Below are positions 14,067-21,012 of a DNA stretch of 23,748 nt, piece by piece. The stretch is taken from assembly GCA_964617015.1 (NCBI GenBank), contig CAZTVG010000008.1:1-23748 (forward strand), written 5' to 3'. Below the pieces are notes generated by a model. It saw only the letters and a program-made list of their open reading frames with translations. It did no database searches and was not told where the DNA came from. The number at the start of each line of letters is the position of its first letter. Positions within the stretch are counted from its first letter, which is position 1. Origin of the DNA: ASMP01 sp964617015. GTDB lineage: Archaea > Nanobdellota > Nanobdellia > Pacearchaeales > GW2011-AR1. A program made the translations under genes and the position numbers.

Positions 14067-14798
14067 TCATATCCATCCTCTTCTGAAAATTCCCTTGGCT
14101 TTAATCTCAAAATTCAACTCCTTGACAGGCATGCTCCTGTGTTTAAGGAGAACCGCTTTTCTCTTTCCTGATTCCAGCTTTAATTCAATTATGCACTTGC
14201 TCCAGTATTTAAAAAGATCTCCTCCGATGATATTTACTCCTGGTTTGATTCCCTTTCTCTTGTCTTCATCTGATAAAAATTCAGAATAAACCTGATTTGT
14301 TATAATTATAGGTATGTTTTCTTTTATGGTAATCTCCGAGAGAAGCTTCATTTGCCTTGCAACCTCTCTGTTGACCTCACGAATTTTCTCATCCTTTCCT
14401 GATTTTTGAGCATCTCCAAGCTCCAGCCTGTAAAGCATAGCCATCCCGTCAACAATAATCAGAGAAATCTGTTCTTTCCTTACCTTGCCTGATAATCCCA
14501 CAAACAATTTTTTTTGGTCCTTAAAGCCGGTTACCTTGTAAATTAGAATATTCTTGAGTATTTCCTCATGAGTTTCAGGAGCAATCTGTCTGATTCTTTC
14601 AACTGAAAATCCGCCTTCGGTATCAACAAATAAAACCTTGTTTCCTTTTTTTGCCTGACTGCACGCAGCCATAATCACAAAGTTAGTTTTTCCAGAGGCA
14701 GGAGGTCCAACAATCATTGTAATAATGTCTTTTTCATATCCTCCATAAAGCCATTTGTTCAAATCAAAACTTCCAGCAGAAATTTTCCCAGGTTGCAT
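14067..14798 (-). CDS. radB: RadB, RecA-family recombination mediator
   Basis: 243-residue RecA-fold ATPase, the size of archaeal RadB, without the N-terminal helix-hairpin-helix domain of RadA. Walker A GPPASGKT at 31-38, LFVDTEGGFS at 56-65, Walker B LIIVDG ending at 118, and an ITNQVYSEF segment corresponding to the RecA L1 region. RadB assists RadA loading in homologous recombination. The ATG follows an AT-rich box without Shine-Dalgarno, so probably leaderless. It neighbours nreA on the same strand, both DNA repair functions, but about 90 nt and a separate nreA promoter lie between them. Confidence 0.94.
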   Translation of the reverse strand: MQPGKISAGSFDLNKWLYGGYEKDIITMIVGPPASGKTNFVIMAACSQAKKGNKVLFVDTEGGFSVERIRQIAPETHEEILKNILIYKVTGFKDQKKLFVGLSGKVRKEQISLIIVDGMAMLYRLELGDAQKSGKDEKIREVNREVARQMKLLSEITIKENIPIIITNQVYSEFLSDEDKRKGIKPGVNIIGGDLFKYWSKCIIELKLESGKRKAVLLKHRSMPVKELNFEIKAKGIFRRGWI

Positions 14799-14851
14799 TA
14801 AAAGAAAAAGAAGTTGAGATTAATAAGGATTATTGCTGTCCAATAGAAATA

Positions 14852-15115
14852 TTAATTCATCTTCTTGAAATCGCCCTCAATCTTGTCAAGGTCTTTTGTG
14901 ATAGTTGCTACAGCATCATTCAGAGCTTTTTTCGTTGTTTTGCCTTTTGTTTTAAAGGCAAGAATAGGATTTTCTGAAGGATGTTCACGCTTCCATGCAG
15001 CAAGAATTACAGCAGGGTCTTTATTCAGATACACACGAAGAAGTTCTGCTATTGTTAAATTCTCAAGCTGAACCTCTAGTTCATCCTTTGAGCTTTTCAG
15101 GACATTTATTTCCAT
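14852..15115 (-). CDS. rpo11: RNA polymerase subunit Rpo11 (RpoL)
   Basis: 87-residue archaeal homologue of eukaryotic Rpb11, dimerising with Rpo3 in the polymerase assembly platform. The alpha-motif is recognisable: EINVLKSSKDELEVQLE, then the helix LLRVYLNKDPAVILAAW, the REHPSENPILAFKTKGK segment and the C-terminal helix that ends the small subunits. The usual HTL box before the first helix is here LTIAELLR. TATA box (TTTATAAA) 25 nt before the ATG. Confidence 0.93.
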   Translation of the reverse strand: MEINVLKSSKDELEVQLENLTIAELLRVYLNKDPAVILAAWKREHPSENPILAFKTKGKTTKKALNDAVATITKDLDKIEGDFKKMN

Positions 15116-15136
15116 ACTAAGAATTCATTGTTCAGG

Positions 15137-15144
15137 TTTATAAA
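15137..15144 (-). promoter_or_regulatory. TATA box of rpo11
   Basis: Palindromic TTTATAAA centred 25 nt before the ATG at 15115; fits a leaderless transcript. The remaining 15116-15252 sequence shows nothing else I can support. Confidence 0.6.
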
Positions 15145-15252
15145 ATTAACTTATTCAATCCAAAACTGCCTCAGCATCTATTGTGATAAAAAATTCATCA
15201 ACAACTTCATAATCATTTTCACCAATTTATCCAATTTTATTATTTCTATAAA

Positions 15253-15939
15253 TCATTGCTTTTCTTCTTCGTCTTCATTGGCTTCCGGCTCTGGAAATTC
15301 TTCTTTCGAGGTGGAAAAAATTCCTGCCTCTTTTTCTTCTTTTATTTTCTTCAAATCAGCTATCGTAAGATTTTGAACTGCTGAAGGGTCAAATTTTATT
15401 ATTCTCACAGGCTGTTTCTCAGGAAGCTTTTGTATCTTGGTTTTAATAATTTTTATCCCAAGAAAGCTTTCAAGCTTGTTCACTAACCGATAATCATCTT
15501 CTGGCAAAACACCGCGTTCTGCCATTTTTATTGCAACTTCTGATTCTGAAATCTCCTGAGCAAGCTTTTTCTGGGTCAGTTTTTTAAGCCTTCGCACCCT
15601 CATGATAATCCAGTGAAAGTTATCTACAAGGTCAGGCCTTGGCCTCTTTTCATTAGAAACTTTTGATTCAAAATTTCTGTCAACAATTTTCCTTAGATTA
15701 ATTTCCGCCTTGCTATCATTTCTTCTTAACTCCTCATTAATTCCAGAAAGTTTTGATAATCTGTCGTAAATGCTGAGATTTTTCTCAGATTCCTTAAGCT
15801 GAAAAGTTGTAGGTCTTCTTACAATAGGCATTCTTTCATTTTTAGAACAAACATCGCAGATTTTTACAATTCCTTTTGAAGATACCACGTCAAACAGCCT
15901 TGCCTTGCTCTCAGAAATTCCGCAGTTAAAACATTCCAT
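15253..15939 (-). CDS. MBF1-like factor: zinc ribbon plus XRE-type helix-turn-helix
   Basis: 228 residues. N-terminal zinc ribbon with C3/C6 and C28/C31, a charged linker (about 40-105) and a helix-turn-helix domain at about 113-165 (MRVRRLKKLTQKKLAQEISES, then the AERGVLPEDD turn and KLESFLGIKI). This is the layout of archaeal multiprotein bridging factor 1, a transcription coactivator that also associates with ribosomes. Compared with typical archaeal MBF1 (about 150-165 residues) it has a longer linker and an extra C-terminal tail that becomes very acidic (EANEDEEEKQ). TATA-like sequence about 28 nt before the ATG. Confidence 0.88.
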   Translation of the reverse strand: MECFNCGISESKARLFDVVSSKGIVKICDVCSKNERMPIVRRPTTFQLKESEKNLSIYDRLSKLSGINEELRRNDSKAEINLRKIVDRNFESKVSNEKRPRPDLVDNFHWIIMRVRRLKKLTQKKLAQEISESEVAIKMAERGVLPEDDYRLVNKLESFLGIKIIKTKIQKLPEKQPVRIIKFDPSAVQNLTIADLKKIKEEKEAGIFSTSKEEFPEPEANEDEEEKQ

Positions 15940-15992
15940 GAAAATTCAAATCATAATTTCTTTTTTAATATTTGTGTGAAAAAAGATATAAA

Positions 15993-16649
15993 TTACCCGA
16001 GATACCTCTCCAACTCACCGACAGAACTAATTTCCGATATAACATGTTCATCATCAATAATCACCACTGGAAAAGATGATATATTAAATTTTTCAATTAA
16101 AGAATTCAGGGATATGAGGTTGCTGTCAACAGCAATCGGAATTAAAATTATCTCGTTGCCTTTTTCCTGCTTTAAATCAAAAAGAATTCTTGACCAGACC
16201 CTGTGGGTTGCTTTTTGAGTCAAATCCTTGGTCTCAAACTCATATAGGTATATGACTGTGGAAAAATCTCCTTCGCATTTTTTTGAAACTTCAATAAGAT
16301 TTATCCATAAAAGAGTTCGTAAAAGATCATATTTTTTATGTGCTAATTTCAGGGTATTTGTCAGTTTTCCTGAATTCTCATACCTCTCCAGAAGAAATGC
16401 TTCCTCGTAAATCCTGTCTGCAAACTCAATATTTGAGTCTATTAAAGTATTGCAGCTTATATCACCGAGACCTGTTATTTTGTTGAGAGCCAGGGAATCC
16501 ATAACAGATATCTCAGAAAGAGAATAATACTCGTTAATCTCATCCAGCTTGTTCCCTTCATAGGCAATTCCCAGAAAAATCCCTAAAATAAAAATAATTA
16601 CTGTTAAAACCAGTGCCTCCCAAAAAGCATGTTTTGAATTTTTGAACAT
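15993..16649 (-). CDS. Membrane-anchored thioredoxin-fold protein lacking CxxC
   Basis: 218 residues. One membrane helix at about 10-30, then an external domain. The C-terminal part (about 130-215) looks like a thioredoxin fold: strand TVIYLYEF, strand IILIPIAVD, then FNISSFPVVIIDDEHVI with the cis-Pro (P194) and a final ELERYLG helix. The redox CxxC is absent (only C66 and C125 are outside the expected site), so a structural or binding role is more likely than disulfide exchange. The ATG is one base after the stop of the GT2 gene, so the two are co-translated. Confidence 0.7.
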   Translation of the reverse strand: MFKNSKHAFWEALVLTVIIFILGIFLGIAYEGNKLDEINEYYSLSEISVMDSLALNKITGLGDISCNTLIDSNIEFADRIYEEAFLLERYENSGKLTNTLKLAHKKYDLLRTLLWINLIEVSKKCEGDFSTVIYLYEFETKDLTQKATHRVWSRILFDLKQEKGNEIILIPIAVDSNLISLNSLIEKFNISSFPVVIIDDEHVISEISSVGELERYLG

Positions 16650-16650
16650 T

Positions 16651-17883
16651 TTACCAAAATTTTTTTCCCTTTATGAATATGGATATTGAAGTTATTAGTA
16701 TCAACGGATAGGCAAGCAAATAAATGAATGAATAGGTTAGAATGTTGAATATCCCTGGCTTTTTAAATTCTTTTTCTCTTGAATAGGAAATAGCAATAAA
16801 TGTAAATGAAAGACCAAGAATAAGGATTGCTGTTCCGAAAAACATGAGCACATTTGGAGTAAGGTTAATTTCCCTCAGGGTTAACACAGCAGTCTGTGCC
16901 CCTATAGAATAAGTGGTGGAAAGGTAATGAATTATGACTCTCTGAAATACCCTGTAAGCCAAAACAAAAATGCCTGTAATGCCCAAAATCCAGGAAGAAA
17001 CAAAGAAAGGAAGTATAAAAGTTCCCAGCATTCCTACTCCTAAGAAAGTTTTTTTGTATTTGTTTATGGTCTGAATTCCTCCGATATTCCATCTCACTCT
17101 CTGGCGATACCATCCCCTGAATTTGTCCGGTGCAACAGTATAAACTCTGGAAGGAACGCTCATCTCTATTTTATAACCCTTGGAAACAAGATGCCATGTT
17201 ATTTCTATGTCTTCTGTAAGGTTATTTTCATCAAATCCCTCTACTTCATCAAAAGCCTTTTTTCTGTAAATCACCAAAGGTCCTGGAGTAACGTAAATAG
17301 CATCAACAAATCCCAAAAGTTTTCTGGTAAAAACAATTATCTTGTATTCTATTGCCTGCAATTTCTCAATGAATTTTTCTCTTTTTTTGACAAAAACAGA
17401 AGAAGTTACTGCTCCAATTTTCTTGTTGTCAAAAAAACCAATCATTTTTCTTATCGCATCTTTCTGAGGGTAAGAATCTGCATCAGTAAAACCAATTAAT
17501 TCTGTATTAACGAATTTTGCCCCGTAGTTTTTTGCGCCGCTGGCTTTTCCTGTATTTTTCGGAGTTTTTACAACCATAACTTTCCTGTATTTTGCCACAT
17601 ATTTTTTAATTATTTCATAAGAGCTATCTGTGCTGCAGTCATCAACAATAATTATTTTTTTCAGTCCAGAATAGTCAGAATCAAGCAATGCCTGTATTGT
17701 TCCGCCTATGCTCTCTTCCCCATTATAACACGGAACAACTATGCTTAAAGGATAATTTTTTGTGGGTTTTGGGGAAGAAAAAATCTTTTTTCTGTTTCTT
17801 GCATAAATCAGACTGAAAAGGAAGAAAAAATAAAATGCTATAAAAGAGTAAATCAGGTAGATTATTGTAAGTAAGTCAGGCAT
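16651..17883 (-). CDS. Membrane GT2 glycosyltransferase, processive type
   Basis: 410 residues. One membrane helix at about 5-28, a cytosolic GT-A domain at about 45-270, and three to four helices at the C-terminus (about 280-400). Catalytic motifs: D81-D82 (VDDCSTDSS), D134-A-D136 (TDADSYP), T223-E224-D225 (LTEDIE) and the QRVRW box at 261-265, the set found in processive enzymes such as cellulose or hyaluronan synthase. It probably builds or exports a surface polysaccharide or glycolipid. TATA-like box about 24 nt before the ATG. Downstream gene encodes the thioredoxin-fold membrane protein, one base away. Confidence 0.9.
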   Translation of the reverse strand: MPDLLTIIYLIYSFIAFYFFFLFSLIYARNRKKIFSSPKPTKNYPLSIVVPCYNGEESIGGTIQALLDSDYSGLKKIIIVDDCSTDSSYEIIKKYVAKYRKVMVVKTPKNTGKASGAKNYGAKFVNTELIGFTDADSYPQKDAIRKMIGFFDNKKIGAVTSSVFVKKREKFIEKLQAIEYKIIVFTRKLLGFVDAIYVTPGPLVIYRKKAFDEVEGFDENNLTEDIEITWHLVSKGYKIEMSVPSRVYTVAPDKFRGWYRQRVRWNIGGIQTINKYKKTFLGVGMLGTFILPFFVSSWILGITGIFVLAYRVFQRVIIHYLSTTYSIGAQTAVLTLREINLTPNVLMFFGTAILILGLSFTFIAISYSREKEFKKPGIFNILTYSFIYLLAYPLILITSISIFIKGKKFW

Positions 17884-17902
17884 TTTTTAAATTATCGCTT
17901 TG

Positions 17903-17910
17903 TTAATTTA
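17903..17910 (-). promoter_or_regulatory. TATA-like box of the GT2 gene
   Basis: TAAATTAA on the minus strand, centred about 23 nt before the ATG at 17883; leaderless spacing. Confidence 0.45.
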
Positions 17911-17926
17911 TTTGGTTGCTAATATA

Positions 17927-17947
17927 AAAATCCGCAGCATGGATTTT
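17927..17947 (-). terminator. Hairpin with T-rich tail after scpB
   Basis: On the minus strand AAAATCC, loop ATGCTGC, GGATTTT, continuing into TATATT. A 7-bp perfect stem about 30 nt after the scpB stop and just before the GT2 promoter; a likely transcription end, although archaeal termination does not need a hairpin. Confidence 0.5.
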
Positions 17948-17977
17948 ACTAAATTTACTTTCATATTCATTTCATCT

Positions 17978-18529
17978 TTATTTAACATCTTTCTGTTCAA
18001 TCAATTTTTCTTTTTTACTCAATGCATTTTCTGCAATATTGAAATAATCATAAAAATCTTCATTCAGAACCAGTTCATATGTATGCCCTGATTTTTTCTT
18101 TTTTACTAATTCAAGCTCATTAAATTTATTTATGTGGTCATAAGCTTTGTTTCCTCTTATTTTTATTATGACAGATTGCTTTATCGGCTGCTTGAAAGCA
18201 ATAATTGCAAGAGTTTCCTGCTCTGCTTTTGAAAATTCTGAGGAACCTGTTGCCAGCCTGTTTGTTGTATGGGAATACTCCTGTTTCACATCCATCTTCC
18301 ACATCTTGTTTTTTTCAACAATCTGGATTGCAGATTCCTGATTGCCATATTTCTCCTGAAGCTTTTCCATCAGTTCTCTTATGATGACTGGATTCAGGTC
18401 AGAAAATGCGATTAATTCATTCATATTCAAAAATCTTCCAGATACAAACAGAATTGCCTCTAGTTTTTTAAGGTCCTCTTTTTCCTTTGAATTGTCAATT
18501 TCATCCATTGTCTCGCTGTCAATATCCAT
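17978..18529 (-). CDS. scpB: ScpB, SMC-kleisin accessory protein
   Basis: 183 residues. ScpB binds the kleisin ScpA and assists SMC in chromosome organisation. The first winged helix is at about 20-90 (LKKLEAILFVSGRFLNMNEL) and the second at about 97-170, with the conserved LSKAEQETLAIIAFKQPIKQS-like core (here FSKAEQETLAIIAFKQP) and the RGNKAYDHINKFNELELV recognition region. The SMC and ScpA genes are not in this window. Its message has an unusual leader: a 5' hairpin and AGGAGG 12 nt before the ATG (annotated separately), while most neighbours are leaderless. Confidence 0.93.
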   Translation of the reverse strand: MDIDSETMDEIDNSKEKEDLKKLEAILFVSGRFLNMNELIAFSDLNPVIIRELMEKLQEKYGNQESAIQIVEKNKMWKMDVKQEYSHTTNRLATGSSEFSKAEQETLAIIAFKQPIKQSVIIKIRGNKAYDHINKFNELELVKKKKSGHTYELVLNEDFYDYFNIAENALSKKEKLIEQKDVK

Positions 18530-18541
18530 TATATGTTTTTA

Positions 18542-18585
18542 CCTCCTAAAAACGGATTTGACGGAAAATCCTTGATTTTCCAGTC
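18542..18585 (-). promoter_or_regulatory. scpB 5' leader element: hairpin, 12-nt spacer, AGGAGG
   Basis: Minus strand, 5' to 3': GAC (18585-18583), unpaired T, GGAAAATC, loop AAG, GATTTTCC, GTC (18562-18560), spacer AAATCCGTTTTT, AGGAGG (18547-18542). The stem is 8 bp against 6 bp in the nreA leader, with different bases that still pair; outer GAC/GTC, the T, the spacer length and AGGAGG are identical. It would place the hairpin at the very 5' end of the transcript. Confidence 0.6.
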
Positions 18586-18606
18586 TTAAAAGAAAAGCCT
18601 GTGAGG

Positions 18607-18614
18607 ATTTTAAA
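18607..18614 (-). promoter_or_regulatory. TATA box of scpB
   Basis: TTTAAAAT on the minus strand, centred about 25 nt before the first base of the leader hairpin (18585). It predicts a leader of about 56 nt. Confidence 0.5.
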
Positions 18615-18630
18615 GGTTTTGAACCATAAA

Positions 18631-21012
18631 TTAGATGCTGAATCTGAGAATTGAACCGATTCCCCCCATATTATAAAACTGTTCGCCTTCTGGTGTATCT
18701 GTTGAAATAATTTTTATTTCAGCCCCGGTATTTTCAGCTAATTGTGTCATCTCTTTTATGAGGGCTTTTTGGAGGCTTACTGACAGAAATAAAGTACCTA
18801 CAGCTCCAAACTTCAAAGCTCTTCTGTTGTTCTCCTCCCCAAGAAAAGTCTTTTCAGGATTTTCTCCTAAATTCTGGAAAAAATTCTCAACGTCCTTTTT
18901 CTCCAGAGTCCTCTCATGATTTACCAAAAGATTTTGCGATTTTTCCACAAGTTCTTTAAAACCTGATGCCGAAGCATCTCCTATATCAACTTTCCCTATA
19001 ACCTTTTCCCTCAATTTTGTAACAAGGTACTCTCCGTCAAAAAACTCGTCTTTTGTTGGTATAGGACCTCCTATAATAATTCCTTTCAGTTTAGGCATAT
19101 TAAAAAATATTTTTTTCATTTCCTCTGCAATTCTTTTGTAAAATTTTTTTGTAAGTCCTTCTGTAATCCTGTGAAAGCGCTGGCTGGAATTATGAACTAT
19201 TAATCCATTAGCAAGAAAATTATGATTCTTTGTCTCAATGTCCACTGTTTCAGATATTCCTGAAGATTCTATTTTATTTATTTTAACTGCAATTAAATTT
19301 GAATTATAAAACATTTCTAATCTTCTTTTTAAATCAGCATCTTCTATTTTATCTAAGATTTTTTTCTTAAAAACTTCTTTACTCATTTGCCTTTTATTAC
19401 AAAAGAAATAAGGGGAGTGGAATTGCCTAGTATTTAATCCAGAATTTCTTATTATCTTAGCTACATCTTTGCCGTTTACAACCAACTGCCTAACTTTATT
19501 TCTGGAACTCCTATTTTTGATTAACTTTCTAACTTTTTCAGCTTTTTCCAAAGAACAAAAGCTTATTTTTCTCTCAAATTTTTTTAAAGATTCCAAATCA
19601 TCAATTGCAAGAGTGTATCTTACATTATTTGAATAAGGATTTTTCTTATTATCATATTCATTTATTGAGGAGACAATTCCTAATCTTAATAATGAGAACT
19701 GCAATTGTCTGATAAGTAACTTGTTATTTATCCCTAATGCTACTCTTCCTTTAGAAATATAACCTTCTGCATCAAAGAATCCTGCAATAAATGATGCTAA
19801 AGACTCATCAGAAGATTTCAAAATATGAGAAGAAATCCTCTCATTCAAAGTCTTATTTTTATCTGGAAATACCTGTTTAAATAATTGGGAAATTATTCTG
19901 CTATAAACTCTTAGTTGCCAATAATTTTTTGCTTTCCTAAACCTTAAATCTGAACTTATTCCAAAAATTTCTTCAATTAATTTTTGATAATGCTTCGCCA
20001 CTTCCTTCCTTTGTTCAAAAAAAGTTATCCTATCAACTTCATAACTTCCATCTCCAAGATAATATCCAAGAAGTCTTGAAAAAGAAGAATAAATCTTTTT
20101 AGGGATATTTATTTGTTTCATATTAGATTTCTGTTTTATCTCTGGATTAAAATCTATCCTTTGGTCTTTTAAATTTAAATCAATTTTCTCTGGCATGATT
20201 AAATAATCCCCTTCTTTTATATCTGAAAGAGGTTTTTCTTCAATTCCCCTTCCAGTTCTTACAAAAAATAAATGATTCTTTGAAGCTTTAATTTCAAACT
20301 TAGGATAGGTCGTAACTATTCTGAACAATTCTTTACTGTTCTCCCACTTCACAACAAGAGGAGTTTCTTCTGTCTTTTCTTTGTTGAAATTTTCAGAAAC
20401 AATCATCAAAGGATTGTGTGAATTTTTTATCTCCAAGATTTCTCCATTATCTTTCATGATAAAAGTATCGGGGCTTAAGCATTGACCACCTGCACGAACC
20501 TTGCTTGGAATTCCTGATGTCATTTTCTGAAGGGTGTCTATCCTTTTACCCTCAAGAACGCCGATTGTTGCCTCTTTCCTGTCCATGACCAGCAACCCAA
20601 AAACTTCAGAAACCTCAAGCATTTCTTTCAGGGGTTCCATAACAAATTCCTTGTCGCATCTGTAAAGCCTGCTTTTTATCTGTGAATAAGGCTCTATATC
20701 CCACAACCGCATATCCTGCTGTCCCTCAATTTTTGAAATGTTTCCGCAAAAAAGAGCAAGACCGTTTTCAGGGGTTTTCTTAAGAGTCTTTAGGTATCTT
20801 ACAAGTTTCTCCAAAGCATCAATGACATTTTTTCTTGTTCCTGTGGATTTTATATTTTTTGCAGTGGATTTCTCTGCCTCAAGTTGTTTCTGAACAGAAT
20901 TTGCATCATACCCTGCAGGAATATAAACACTGACAAGCTCTGTGCTCCTGCCTCTGTAACCACCAATTTCTTCTACAGATTCTTCAAGTTCTCTCTTGGA
21001 AAGTTTTGTCAT
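18631..21012 (-). CDS. prf1: Archaeal release factor aRF1 interrupted by an intein
   Basis: 793-residue precursor of the factor that reads stop codons and triggers peptide release. Exteins: residues 1-177 and 609-793. Domain 1 carries the stop-codon motifs NIKS (53-56) and YRCDKEF (117-123, YxCxxxF). The catalytic GGQ is 175-177, and the conserved SSQRFHR that normally follows comes only after a 431-residue intein (178-608). Removing it gives a 362-residue protein, shorter than most archaeal aRF1 (about 400-420); the small zinc-binding mini-domain expected in domain 3 appears to be missing between LFLSVSLQKA and LIKEMTQLAE. The C-terminus GGIGSILRF is typical. The ATG overlaps the valS stop by 4 nt (ATGA), so termination factor and ValRS share one operon. 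Confidence 0.96.
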   Translation of the reverse strand: MTKLSKRELEESVEEIGGYRGRSTELVSVYIPAGYDANSVQKQLEAEKSTAKNIKSTGTRKNVIDALEKLVRYLKTLKKTPENGLALFCGNISKIEGQQDMRLWDIEPYSQIKSRLYRCDKEFVMEPLKEMLEVSEVFGLLVMDRKEATIGVLEGKRIDTLQKMTSGIPSKVRAGGQCLSPDTFIMKDNGEILEIKNSHNPLMIVSENFNKEKTEETPLVVKWENSKELFRIVTTYPKFEIKASKNHLFFVRTGRGIEEKPLSDIKEGDYLIMPEKIDLNLKDQRIDFNPEIKQKSNMKQINIPKKIYSSFSRLLGYYLGDGSYEVDRITFFEQRKEVAKHYQKLIEEIFGISSDLRFRKAKNYWQLRVYSRIISQLFKQVFPDKNKTLNERISSHILKSSDESLASFIAGFFDAEGYISKGRVALGINNKLLIRQLQFSLLRLGIVSSINEYDNKKNPYSNNVRYTLAIDDLESLKKFERKISFCSLEKAEKVRKLIKNRSSRNKVRQLVVNGKDVAKIIRNSGLNTRQFHSPYFFCNKRQMSKEVFKKKILDKIEDADLKRRLEMFYNSNLIAVKINKIESSGISETVDIETKNHNFLANGLIVHNSSQRFHRITEGLTKKFYKRIAEEMKKIFFNMPKLKGIIIGGPIPTKDEFFDGEYLVTKLREKVIGKVDIGDASASGFKELVEKSQNLLVNHERTLEKKDVENFFQNLGENPEKTFLGEENNRRALKFGAVGTLFLSVSLQKALIKEMTQLAENTGAEIKIISTDTPEGEQFYNMGGIGSILRFSI
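19189..20481 (-). mobile_element. Intein with LAGLIDADG homing endonuclease in the aRF1 GGQ site
   Basis: 431-residue protein-splicing element. First residue Cys178 (block A, CLSPDTFIMKDNGEILE), block B with His247 (KASKNHLFFV), two LAGLIDADG-type helices (LLGYYLGDGS at 314-323 and FIAGFFDAEGYI at 408-419, acidic residues D321 and D414 in place), block F (ETVDIETKNHNFLANG) and block G ending LIVHN with penultimate His607 and Asn608. The first C-extein residue is Ser609. All splicing residues and both endonuclease acidic residues are therefore present, so it looks able to splice and to home. By eye it is more AT-rich than the flanking exteins. Expressed only as part of the precursor. Confidence 0.95.

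Noticed and set aside
15128..15376. Plus-strand reading frame of 82 codons
   Set aside because: Low-complexity Ile/Phe/Ser-rich translation that covers the 3' end of the MBF1-like gene on the other strand; no start signal.
18631..21012. Two separate genes or a frameshifted aRF1
   Set aside because: The frame is continuous and the middle part has complete intein splicing and endonuclease motifs.
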